Positions 11,401 through 20,038 of a DNA stretch of 64,000 nt are shown here, in pieces. Each line of letters opens with the position of its first letter. The first letter of the stretch is position 1. This stretch comes from Channallabes apus (taxonomy: Eukaryota; Chordata; Actinopteri; Siluriformes; Clariidae): contig CM060131.1 in the NCBI GenBank assembly GCA_030522415.1, positions 13,474,703 to 13,538,702 of the forward strand, given 5' to 3'. The translations under genes were made by a program, and so were the position numbers. Under the pieces are notes generated by a model. The model made no database searches. It saw only the letters and a program-made list of their open reading frames with translations, and had not been told where the DNA came from.

Positions 11401-14400
11401 GGACTGGAGAAGGTTGTTCAGAAGATCTAATTCTTATTTAATATTCAAACCCTTTACCTGTAGTAGAATTTTTTCTTTCTTTCTGAATTTCAGGTTACCC
11501 TTGATATGGCCCAGTTGTCCTCAGAGAAGCAGAATGATGGCGAGAAGAACGGTGTGGAGAAGGTAATATTGAGAATTACATGATTCAAGAAAATGATTAC
11601 TTGTAGACTTTACCTATTGAGCCATCAGTCTAATTCCTGGTTGTTTTCTAATCTTAATATTTACAGATGTATCCTGTCAAAGAGTCGTTGGTAAATGAGG
11701 AGCTGAGGACACAAGGACTTGAACAGGTATTTGAATGTTTTGATGGATTTGTTGGACATTATTTACAGTATTTTACCTTTTTTAATTAAAACTGGAGCAA
11801 CACATTCAGTATAGGTTTTGATATTCTGTGAATGTGCTTGTATACACTGTTCCACACTGTTCTTAACCCTGGGTTATCTTCTTTCTAAACCCTACTTTTA
11901 ACCCCAGGTAAAGGAGTGGTTCACATTTGAAATTTGGGAGTGGGGTTATCACCGCATTTTACCTGTTGTTCTGAAACACTGCTCTGTAGCAGGGTCCACA
12001 CCGCATTTGCGGGGTTAACACCGCATTGTGGTGCAAAATATGTACAGTGTGGAACAAGCAGGGGTAGAAAGTTATGACTTGATACTTAGCAACATAAACA
12101 TCAGAAACGCCTTGTGTACAGTCACAAACTGACCAGCGTACACCTCATATCAGTAACTCCACACGCTGTGTAAACCAATACCAATTGAGGAAAAAGTGTA
12201 AATACTGAAAGAATGCTGCCATAAACACCTGAATTGGAGTAAAAAAAAAACATTGCAGGACTTAAAACAGTCTAGTTATTATTGGGACAGTGTTTTGTAG
12301 TGTTTATAAAGTTGTGTAAGACATGCATCTTTTTTTTTTTTATTTTTTTTTTTTATAAGGACATCCCCCTGAATATGTTCAGTGTTTGTCCTGACTGAAG
12401 AATCTGTGTATGTTGTTAGTTTTACAAAAACCTTGTTTATGAGGACACTAGTTATTATTTGGACAGTGTACTGTATTAGTGTGTATAAAGTTGTGTATGA
12501 CTGAAACCTGTTTTAAGAGAACACTGTTTTTTTAGGACATCCTCAGAACATGTTCTCAGTGTTTTGATCTGACTGAAGAATCTGTGTGTGGTGTTAGTTT
12601 TACAAAAACCTTGTTTATGAGGACACTTGTTTTTAACAGGGACACAGGGGTGGGAGATGATTTTTTTTGGGCCAAGGAAATGCAAAATTTAATTCAGAAT
12701 TTAAATAATTAAAGAAACTTGTAATGGAAAGCATTGGCAGGACAAATCGTACAGGAAGGAATGTACAAACTGTTATCACGTATAAAACAGTTCTGACTTG
12801 CCTGTTCACATGCAGCATGTTCAGCATTTATTGCGTAGACATTGCCACACGGAGAAACACAATTGCAGCTTAAACTGATAGCTGAATAATGATGACCAAG
12901 ATTAAGCATGTCTATGATGTAAGTTAATTGATAAATTCAATATTTAATTCTGCATATACAGGAGTATAGCCACTTCTGTGTGAAAGGTAGTAACGAAATA
13001 AGATTGCTGAGTAGACTGATCACATAACAGCATGGAAAAAAATGTTTGCTTGCTTTATGCCTGTAAATATTTCAAACCATCACAACTCTGTTTTTAGATG
13101 ACATCATTTAAGAATTCACCGGCACCAGAACAAGATACAGCAGATAAAAAGGCATCCAAGAAGTTGATGTAAGTGACACTTTTTTTTTTTTTTTTAACAC
13201 GAGTACAGTTACTCTTGATAGTTAGTCAAGTTCTCATCCACCAAACGCGCTCATCCATGTCTTTATGGACCTTGCTTTGTGCACTCTTGCTCAGTCATGT
13301 TGGAACAGGAAGGGGCCGTCCCCAACCGGTCCCCAAAAAGTTGAGAAACACCTGAAAAACAACCTCACACCAGTTCCAACATGACTGCACACCAGTGCTC
13401 AAAGCAAGGGTCCATAAAGACGTACAGAACATCAACATATGCCTTTAAAAAGCTCTATACTTCAGATAGTTGATTTCACACACTGCCTTAGTTACACTGA
13501 TTGAGGCCAAATTTAACAAACCATCAACACCATCATTCAGCCAAGATGTACAGTGTCCTCAGTTCCTTGAGAAGACTGCATATATGGCATTTGAGAAACT
13601 CAACGAAGCATCACCTCAGGTCTACACGGATCTAGCCAAAGCAACACATGCAAGAATGATTGTTTTTAATCATAGACATGCTGACGAGGGGTAGAAATGC
13701 TGCAAGTTTTCAGGAAAGGGACAGTGCTTCTCTTCATGATTTTGCCCTGGGCCTCAGCAAATTTTAACAGAAACTCTGCAGTCATTTTAGTCCATGTTTG
13801 ATGCGTACATGTTAAACACATTTTGACAATTCTCATGTCACTTTTATTTTAAGATGAGAGTATGAAGCCAGTGGACCTGATGCTAAAGATAACGGTCCTG
13901 CTGGTGCCTCTAATCATGTTGGTATGGAAACTCATCTTTATGTATATCTGTTAATTTTTTAACCCATAATTGCGTTTAGGGAACAACTAACTATAGATTA
14001 AATGTTTTATATAGTTGAAATATTTGCATTTATTAATTAGTGCATGACTAGAATATTGTTGAAGTTAGGGTTGCCACAACTGTGCTTTCTGTTGTATTTA
14101 GGACGGATATAGTTATTCGTTTCCTTTAGGTATAGTTTTCCTCTGTATTACACAGCTTTAAATTTGTAATCAAGCAAGTGGTTAAACTGTATATGGTCAG
14201 GTTTTATAAAGTGTTTTTATGACTTCCATTAAATATGTGATGTCTGTACTGTAGTGGCAATATTTTAAGGCATATACTGTATGTATAGTGTTGCAGTACA
14301 TAGTTAAAGTACATGGGGGAAGTTCCTATTATGCAGATGTACAATTCAGGGAGATTATAAGTAAAATGTCTTTCATATTGACACCAATGTCACTAACCCG

Positions 14401-15243
14401 CAGTGCTACCACCTGCTAATGGCTACCAATACGCATTTCAAAAATTCCCGTTATTCTGTGTCACCCTGTACCTTTTATAAAACTTCAGAATGTGCACTTG
14501 AACTACTTGTTCAATTTAAATCAATGAAACCTTATTTACTGTTGAAACCAGATATTAACATAGACTTTCAGAAAAAAAAGTTTTTTTTTCTTTACTGAAA
14601 AGTAAGGGTCCAAAACTTTTCCTGTTTTACTCTGATTTAATGTTAACCATAGCACTTAACCATATTAGAGAGGTTGGATGGACATCCAGTTTGAACCTCC
14701 CATTTTAGTTCTAGCCACATTTCGATTGGATTAGGGACCGGACATTAATTAGGCCAATCCATATTATGAACCTTCTTTCTTTAAAGCCATTCCTTGGTGG
14801 TTTTGATTGAATGATATGGGTCTCTGTCTTGTTGCACCACTCATTTTTGGCCCCACTTTGGCCCATTTTCGGCCGAGCAAAAAAGAAGCCCCAGACCTTA
14901 CATTTCCACCACCCTGCATCACTGTTCGGAGAAGGTTCTTTTCTTAGAATTCAGGGTAGCAGTGATCAATATAGGTTGTTTTACTCATTGTATTTCCTTC
15001 AGATGTTTGCTGGCCGTATAATGCATTAATTTGAATTTTGGGTATGTGCTTAAGAACTGTTGAGGTTTCTTATCAGTGCATTGCTTATATCTTCTTGTAG
15101 GTATTCAGAAGATGCCCACTGAAACACCTCCTGAAGTTTCTCATGGTACCGGAGATTTTACATTGGAATATAGCCAGCAATGTAAGTACATGAACCTCCC
15201 ACAAAATTCAAGCTTAATAAAGCAATTATTCTTATGTACAGGA
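8388..15243 (+). CDS. SET-domain lysine methyltransferase, KMT5A-like (spliced gene)
   Basis: My model joins 8388-8499, 8581-8743, 10113-10305, 10855-10920, 11101-11160, 11284-11412, 11494-11562, 11667-11726, 13861-13921, 15101-15181 and 15242-15243, giving about 331 residues. The SET domain spans about 38-150: GRGVF at 38-42, EYRGDL at 55-60, CVDA at 92-95, GRLVNDD at 103-109, then GEELTYNYGD at 139-148. This order matches KMT5A (SET8), which monomethylates histone H4 Lys20 in the nucleus. The NH of the usual NHS motif is ND here, a variation I associate with fish KMT5A-like paralogs. The tail after 156 is acidic and Ser/Glu/Lys-rich with no recognised domain. It is encoded by small exons, so isoforms are likely. 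The SET exons are secure, but the tail order and terminal stop are less so. Target and activity are inferred from the family only. Confidence 0.75.
8581..8743 (+). CDS. SET gene exon 3, first half of SET domain
   Basis: The exon is preceded by a TTGTTTAG acceptor and followed by GTATGT. It enters in phase 1 and completes the GRGVF Gly, then encodes residues 39-91 including KGDFLLEYRGDLI. The S-adenosylmethionine-binding GRGV turn and the EYxGDL strand are both present. It ends with TG of a codon that the next exon completes as Cys92. Confidence 0.88.
8821..9924. mobile_element. DNA transposon with TIRs inside SET gene intron 3
   Basis: The left end GGACCCGTATTCACCAAGC and the right end (GCTTAGTAAATATGGGCCC at 9906-9924) are imperfect inverted repeats. 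The ...CCCGTATT(C/T)AC.AAGC.TCTCA text resembles ends of fish Harbinger or ISL2EU-type elements, but I could not settle the superfamily or a target duplication. The interior has no long open frame, so it is non-autonomous. It accounts for most of the 1.37-kb intron. Confidence 0.55.
10113..10305 (+). CDS. SET gene exon 4, catalytic C-terminal half of SET domain
   Basis: The exon follows a TTTGTTCAG acceptor and ends AAG before GTATGT. It encodes VDAALDDGSLGRLVNDD, then PHLCLFAIRSICPGEELTY and NYGDSEWPWRCK. The GEELTYNYGD block carries the conserved Tyr of SET enzymes (Tyr146 in my numbering). The Asn of the cofactor-binding motif (Asn107) is kept but is followed by Asp, not His. The exon exits in phase 0, matching all following tail exons. 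Confidence 0.88.
10855..10920 (+). CDS. SET gene tail exon 5 (duplicated exon, copy 1)
   Basis: 22 codons (MTSSKNSLPPEQDTADKNAS, then KK) lie between a TTTTTAG acceptor and a weak GTGATG donor. It is phase 0 at both ends. About 2.2 kb downstream a diverged copy of this exon and its upstream intron is present. Confidence 0.6.
11101..11160 (+). CDS. SET gene tail exon 6
   Basis: 20 codons, ISELPSDSAACEELIVVTDE, between ATTGTCAG and GTAAAT, phase 0 to 0. Acidic, with no recognised motif. Confidence 0.6.
11284..11412 (+). CDS. SET gene tail exon 7
   Basis: 43 codons beginning TPSEVQHSTHELN and ending ACAKGLEK before a weak GTTGTT. An alternative in-frame donor (GTAATG after EEAV) lies about 45 bases earlier. 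Both options keep phase 0, so the 3' border is uncertain. Confidence 0.5.
11494..11562 (+). CDS. SET gene tail exon 8
   Basis: 23 codons, VTLDMAQLSSEKQNDGEKNG then VEK, between TTTCAG and GTAATA, phase 0 to 0. Confidence 0.55.
11667..11726 (+). CDS. SET gene tail exon 9
   Basis: 20 codons, MYPVKESLVNEELRTQGLEQ, between TTTACAG and GTATTT, phase 0 to 0. Confidence 0.55.
12282..12640. repeat. Tandem ~180-bp repeat in the SET gene intron
   Basis: Two head-to-tail units (about 12282-12458 and 12459-12640) share GACTGAAGAATCTGTGT, TTAGTTTTACAAAAACC and TTGTTTATGAGGACACT. A third partial relative, GGACAGTGTTCTGTATTAG, lies near 10529 in the duplicated exon-5 intron. Confidence 0.7.
13098..13168 (+). 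pseudogene. Decaying copy of SET tail exon 5
   Basis: Encodes MTSFKNSPAPEQDTADKKAS, nearly the same as exon 5. The base after the final AAG AAG is T, so the exon-5 donor position is lost. The nearest donor is GTAAGT at 13169, which shifts the exit to phase 2. The downstream exon at 13861 needs phase 0, so inclusion would break the frame. I treat it as a pseudo-exon or a frame-ending alternative exon. Confidence 0.55.
13226..13432. mobile_element. Inverted pair of Tc1-like transposase fragments
   Basis: The left arm (13226-13330, minus strand) and the right arm (about 13371-13432, plus strand) both carry TTCCAACATGACTG followed by the Tc1-like CAAAGCAAGG-TCCATAAAGAC text. The coding sense gives a QHDC-type motif, corresponding to the second catalytic Asp region of Tc1-like transposases. 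The pair could form a hairpin with a loop of about 40 bp. Neither fragment is functional. Confidence 0.75.
13470..13790 (+). pseudogene. Frameshifted fragment of a fish tyrosine-recombinase-like gene
   Basis: One frame reads EAKFNKPSTPSFSQDVQ and then DLAKATHARMIVFNHRHADE before a premature TAG at 13692. In a shifted frame the text continues with EVEML, and in another with LHDFALGLSKF, a stop, and QKLCSHFS. Together these follow the layout of a family common in fish genomes, with an FNKP segment, a YxDLxK..L.Q.ILFNRRRxGEVSRM box and a LxxxEQKLCxHF segment. The RRxGE box resembles box I of tyrosine recombinases, and its arginines are disrupted here. The match is from memory, so a profile search would be needed. 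Confidence 0.6.
13861..13921 (+). CDS. SET gene tail exon 11
   Basis: Reads YEASGPDAKDNGPAGASNHV plus one base before GTATGG. Of the three overlapping AG acceptors at 13853, 13858 and 13860, only the last gives phase 0 entry without the TGA that precedes it. It can be joined to exon 9 directly. Confidence 0.45.
14640..15000. repeat. Possible degenerate DNA-transposon fragment
   Basis: Text such as GGGTCTCTGTCTTGTTGCACC near 14817-14838 resembles minus-strand Tc1/hAT-derived fish repeats. No terminal repeats or coding sense were established. The open frame at 14811-15029 on the plus strand is likely incidental. Confidence 0.3.
15101..15181 (+). CDS. SET gene penultimate exon 12
   Basis: Enters in phase 1 and encodes IQKMPTETPPEVSHGTGDFT then LEYSQQ plus one T before GTAAGT. 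Splicing to the AG at 15240-15241 makes T+GA, a stop across the junction. If this intron is retained, the frame runs 32 codons further to a TGA at about 15274. Confidence 0.5.
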
Positions 15244-15797
15244 AATGAGTCTGGAACAAAGATTGGGAACCCATGAAAAAGTCGAAGAGTGTGTTGGTCT
15301 AATGCTGAGGTGCAGCTGTGATGAAACATTTGAAAGCACATATAACTAAAGGGAAACTGGCCACTTTGACTGAATGCCAGCAGTGTAAGACTTTGTAAGA
15401 AATCGAGGTCTTGGCTTGAAAAGGAAAGCCCAAAATAAGTGATACACGAGCAAGTACGTCATTCTTTTGAGATTTCTTTGTCCACTTATTGTTTTTCATT
15501 TACATGTGCAGCAGAATGTTTTTAAATTCTACCGTTCTTAAATTCTGCTTCAACATTTTGTTTTGAAAAACTGATTTAGGTTATTTCTTATGTTTTAGTG
15601 GTTATTTAATAACAATCTTTTAAATATGCCTTGTTTTAAACAGGATGTTTTATTTTGATTGCTTTGAATGGTTCAGTTCAATGGATTAAAATGCCTATGA
15701 AAGTATACACAGTTGTACATGATGGATGTCTGTTCCTTCACTTGGCATGCTTGAACTGAAAAGTTTTGCGATTATCATCTGAGGGATAAGAATTTAG

Positions 15798-16020
15798 AAT
15801 AAAGGGACTTGTGTTTATCCTGGTAATGCACTGTTGTCAATTGTGTGTTGCTTTTGGATATGTTCCAATAAAACACATTTGTCTCAGTAGTGCTTTAAGA
15901 TCTTTTATTGTGTGTTGTATTTGCAAAACGGTTCTTTCAAATCACCTTGGTCCTGGCAATGCACAGTATTGTCATGTTTGTGTGTTGTTTACTATAATGT
16001 GCCAGTAAAACACATTTGTT
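15798..16020 (+). terminator. Poly(A) signals in a tandemly duplicated 3' end
   Basis: AATAAA occurs at 15798-15803 and 15867-15872, with AGTAAA near 16004. The surrounding segment CCTGG(T/C)AATGCAC ... AAAACACATTTGT is present twice, at 15819-15885 and 15952-16020, offset by 133 bp. This suggests the 3' end of the SET transcript was duplicated in tandem. Confidence 0.55.
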
Positions 16021-16347
16021 CTTATAAACCAGTAAATTTACATTTTCTGTGTGTTGTAAACTGCATGGCGTCATAAATCAATAGGACCTAGTAAACCCGA
16101 ATTTTGACAGGGGCGGGTACTTTTAGGAGGGGGCGGGAACGTCCTTTTATACCACTAAAATATCATGTTATCATATTTTGAGTTCTGTTGTGTGTATAGA
16201 AAATCCTGAGTGAGATTCTTTTTCTGCAGAACAAAAGAAATTTTTTGATAGTATTCTCATCTCTGTAATGCATCGGGAAAGGTGGGCTCCCCTAAACCAC
16301 CACCCTACCGGTTTCACTACCAAAGACCTTATATACCACAAAAACCA

Positions 16348-16374
16348 GTATGTGTGTGTGTGTGTGTGTGTGTG
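16348..16374 (+). repeat. (GT)n microsatellite
   Basis: About 27 bp of GT. A second shorter run lies near 16586-16617. Confidence 0.9.
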
Positions 16375-16914
16375 TTTATGTATGTCTGTCCACCAGATGA
16401 GACAGGTACAGTGTCTGGTTCTCCAAACTGCCAGCGAGAGAGCTGATGCCAATGTCTGTGTTGCCAATGTGCCCACGCACGCACACGCACACACACCTCA
16501 TGCATTCTCCAACACTTTACAAGACATGTAAGACACCTGGCAACCCACGCTGTCAAGTTTTCCAACTTTGTACGAGCAGCAGCATGTGTGTGTGTGTGTG
16601 TGTTTGTGTGTGTGTGAACAAACTAAAAGTGAGATGTCTATGCTTTTTTTTATTTCTTCTTTTTTTTTTACATGGCGTCCAAGACATCCAAGAGGCGCTT
16701 GAGTAGAGAAGAAACGCTGGCTCTTCTTTCAGTTTGGGCTGAACTCGATGTTCCGGCAACAATTTAATAACATAATAAAATAATAATCATAAAACACCTG
16801 AGAAGCGAACCATTTTTGGAGCTGATTGGTCGAGCTCTCTCAGAGGGGTATGAGCTCTCTAGGAGAGGTACTTCGTGCTCCCACATTAATCACGGCTCTA
16901 CAGCCAATCAGGGG

Positions 16915-17185
16915 CGTCTGTGAGCTCACGCAATTGGAAGGAGCGGATAGCGCTGTCCTCCGAGTGTGTTACGCCGCTCCTAATGGTGTGTGTGAGCGAG
17001 CAGTTCAAAAATATGCGGTCGGCTGGCGTCGGAGGAAACGCATGATAGGCTTCGGCCCTCCCGACTGACTGGTAGTAGTAGCCTTAATGTGGGAGTAGTA
17101 GCCTTCCTAGTGACGGAGAGGAATTGGACACGACTAAATTAGGGAGAGAATCCAAAAAAAATAAATAAATAAATAAATATATATA
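16915..17185 (+). mobile_element. SINE-like repeat, 3' body with A-rich tail
   Basis: Contains GATAGCGCTGTCCTCCGAGTG, GGAGGAAACGCATGATAGGC and GGAATTGGACACGACTAAAT, ending in (AAAT)n and (AT)n. I recall this series as a dispersed SINE in catfishes and other fishes. Confidence 0.6.
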
Positions 17186-17289
17186 TATATTTAATTCCAG
17201 GACCCCATGTCCTTTAAATCCCTTTCAGATAAAGGTGTTGATAGATCCACAGTGAGCTCCGTGCGGTCACATGGTGCATCATCTTCGTG

Positions 17290-17560
17290 ATCACAGCCAA
17301 TAAGGATTAGTATGATCCGGAATGACGTTCGCCGTATCGCCATGAGATCGCGAGTTCGATTCCCGAGTGATGCGATAGCCACCGTAATCATAAGGCATAG
17401 TCTTGACTTTCAGATTGCTCATAGCGACACTAGACGGTCACTGCATTCTGTGAGCTCATTGGGTGGAGAGCGCTTTTCTCAGAGTGTGTTAGCCATTCCT
17501 CAAAGTTGCACAAGTAGCAGCTCAAAAATATGCAGTCTGCTGGTGTCACAAGTTCATTTT
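17290..17560 (+). mobile_element. tRNA-derived SINE head and body
   Basis: Begins with a B-box-like GTTCGATTCCC (about 17355-17365) and continues with TTCAGATTGCTCATAGCGAC and TCAAAAATATGCAGTCTGC. The last segment is also found in the SINE just upstream, so these may be two copies or a split copy of one family. Confidence 0.55.
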
Positions 17561-17842
17561 AATGGCCTATTGATATACAAAATGAAGTCACAAGAGTGTA
17601 CAGTACAGTATACTTCACAAAGACCTGCTGTTTGTGAGTTCTATTTATACCTCAGAAGTTGATCGCACACAGGTGTGTGTGGTTTAAGTGCAGGTGACGC
17701 GGAGCATCCATGCTGGTAATCGCAGTTCCTTTCTGGTATGCAGGTGGCCTGGCACGTACTGTAAGGTTGGGAGTTGTAGCTTTGATGGCACTGTGCCCGA
17801 ACAGTGGTGGGTGAAAATAGGCCATAAATAATTTACATAGAG

Positions 17843-18122
17843 AAGCACAATGGTTTAGTGGTTAGCACTGTAGCCTTGTACCATCCAGGTCGAAGGTTCA
17901 AAGCCCACCTTTGGGTCTGTGTGCTTGGTGGGTTTCCTCCAGGTACACCGGTTTTCTTCCCACAGGTTCAAAGACAATTTGGTCATTTCCAAATTGCCCG
18001 TAGTGTATGAATGAGAGTATATCAGCTTGTAATGGATGAGCACCCCATCCAAGGAGGGGAGGGGGGGGGGGGTGTCCCATGTAGAGCCCGAGTCTTTAGG
18101 AATTGGCTCCAGGCCTCCCTTT
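17843..18122 (+). mobile_element. tRNA-derived SINE, near full length
   Basis: The head TGGTTTAGTGGTTAGCACTG (A box) is followed by a degraded B box (GAAGGTTCAAAGCCC). The body has GTGGGTTTCCTCCAGGTAC, ATTGCCCGTAGTGTATGAAT, and GAATTGGCTCCAGGCCTCCC at the 3' end, the order expected for the common fish tRNA-SINE. A G12-type run interrupts it at about 18060-18072. Confidence 0.8.
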
Positions 18123-19515
18123 TTCCAAATCGATTTTAAAATGCTCTATATACAGTAATAGATGGTCTAAAAACACACCACAGATAATACAAACCACATG
18201 CATTTCCCACAAAGGTCTTGTAAAATCCTCTAATTATGAAAGATTATTGCTGCTTCTTCTTCTTTTGAGTTTATGTACGGGATCATGCCTATTACTGTTT
18301 TTTTTTTTCGATTCTGGTTGTATTAGGGAAAGAATTGAAAGATTGAAATTGTAATGCGTCATTCATCCTTACCAGAAAACTTTAAAGGAAAAAGAAAGAA
18401 GAATGGCATCAAGAGAACGGAAAGAAGCGATAAAACAGGCCGCTCGCACGGCGTCGCCTCGTACCCCGAAGCAAACATCCGGATCCTCTCAAGCGTACGT
18501 TTGCCATCAGTGCAAACAAAGCAAATGCTGGCAACAAATGTCACTCATAACGCGACATTTTCCTCTAGAGTGTCTTACGCAGACATATTGCTAGACTAGC
18601 ATCTCGGTGCTAAACATTCATGTTCCTGTGAGAAAACACAAAGCGCTAACAGGTGCTAAAACAGACCTCTGACTGTAAGCGCTCCAGAAAGAAATGAACC
18701 TAAAACACAAGTAAGAGAAATTGTACGAAGCAGAGAGAAAGAGAGAGAGCAGGACCGGAACGCGAGGCCGAGCGGCTCTTCGGGAATATAAAAGTGTCCA
18801 CGTACGCGGCTGGCTACTCCATGGGCTCGGCTTCAACTGATGCATCGATTCCAGCGGCGGCACCGAGGCAATTACGGCTCGTTAGAACCGGAGTGAAGGC
18901 TCGTTAAGGAATGAATAATGAGAACCCCTATGTGGCAGTCCAGCCTTCACAGCCATATGCATCACTTCTCTCATGACAAGAGAGGGAAGACGGAAGAGTG
19001 GTGCAGTAAAATAATTAGACAAGATGCTGAAGAGATACCTACTGTAAACCTGACTTTGGGTATTCAAGCACGAAGGAGAAATTGAACAATCTTAACAGTT
19101 TGGTGCTAGCTAAGTAGTCATTCTTCATTCTTCTACATGTTTGTGAGTGGCAACTGAAATAACAAAAGAAAACAATGGAAATTACAGCATATCCGATTGT
19201 GAAATAATATTTCAATACCTTATTTTTGCTGATGATTCTAGTTTTTTTCTAGGAACAGTTTATTCACAGGGACTTGTCTCCACAATGTGTAACTGGGTAG
19301 TAATGGGCAGTAGAGACGAGGGGAAAAATCGTTAGAGGTACAAATCACGATTCTTTTGTACCGATTCACATACGGCCACGCTGACTCTAAAATGCAGTAG
19401 ATATTCAAATTATATATTACATTAGTAGAAACGCACCGGTCGATGAGCCACTGACTGAAATACTGAGCACATAACCGATTCTCTGCAACAGAAAACAACA
19501 GAAATGCATTTTTTC
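18123..19515. other. Intergenic, no supported gene
   Basis: Mostly unique-looking sequence with a poly-T run at 18299-18308. A 63-codon frame at 18403-18594 begins MASRERKEAIKQAARTAS and contains YVCHQCKQ, faintly like the zinc-finger start of CDCA7 proteins. The following cysteines do not fit and no splice sites support it, so I do not call it a gene. Confidence 0.4.
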
Positions 19516-20030
19516 TAGGGCCGGGACTCGATTAAAAAAATTAGAGGCTTTGTAACTAATTAATCGAAATTAATCGCATATAAATATTTGACCTGAGAAC
19601 AGTGAGAAGTAAGTTTTTTCATATGGATTTGTATACCATTGAATAATGACTGCATACATGAGCTTAAGCAACTAAATATTGTTTATTTTTGTTCAACCAA
19701 GTCCAACAGACCAGTGCAATATTGCCATTAAGTGTAGCAACACAACCATGCTCTTATCGACGCTTCCATCCATTCATTTTTTGTAACAAAATTTCCCATC
19801 CACAGGGCCAACCAAAGCGGTTTCGTCAGCTTCTTTGTCCATGTTCACTGTGGTTTGTTTTTGTCTGAACGCTAGTTGGTGCTCCAGTAGAATCGGTCCG
19901 CCGAAACTCAACCAGTGAGAAACGTTACGCGGTGCAAAAATAAGTGCGATTAAAATGCGTTAAAAAAATGTAACACGATATTTTTGTGTAATTAATTAAT
20001 CTAAATTAACGCGTTAAAGTCCCGGCCCTA
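19516..20030. mobile_element. hAT-type MITE with 8-bp target duplication
   Basis: The ends are TAGGGCCGGGACT at 19516 and its complement AGTCCCGGCCCTA ending at 20030. The flanks ATTTTTTC (19508-19515) and ATTTTTTG (20031-20038) match at 7 of 8 bases. Subterminal regions share ATTAATTAAT/CGCGTTAA-rich text. The 515-bp element has no coding capacity. Confidence 0.8.
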
Positions 20031-20038
20031 ATTTTTTG

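Noticed and set aside
18403..18594. Small frame with CHQC, resembling the start of a CDCA7-type zinc finger
   Set aside because: The later cysteine spacing does not fit, no splice sites flank it, and a four-residue match is not enough.
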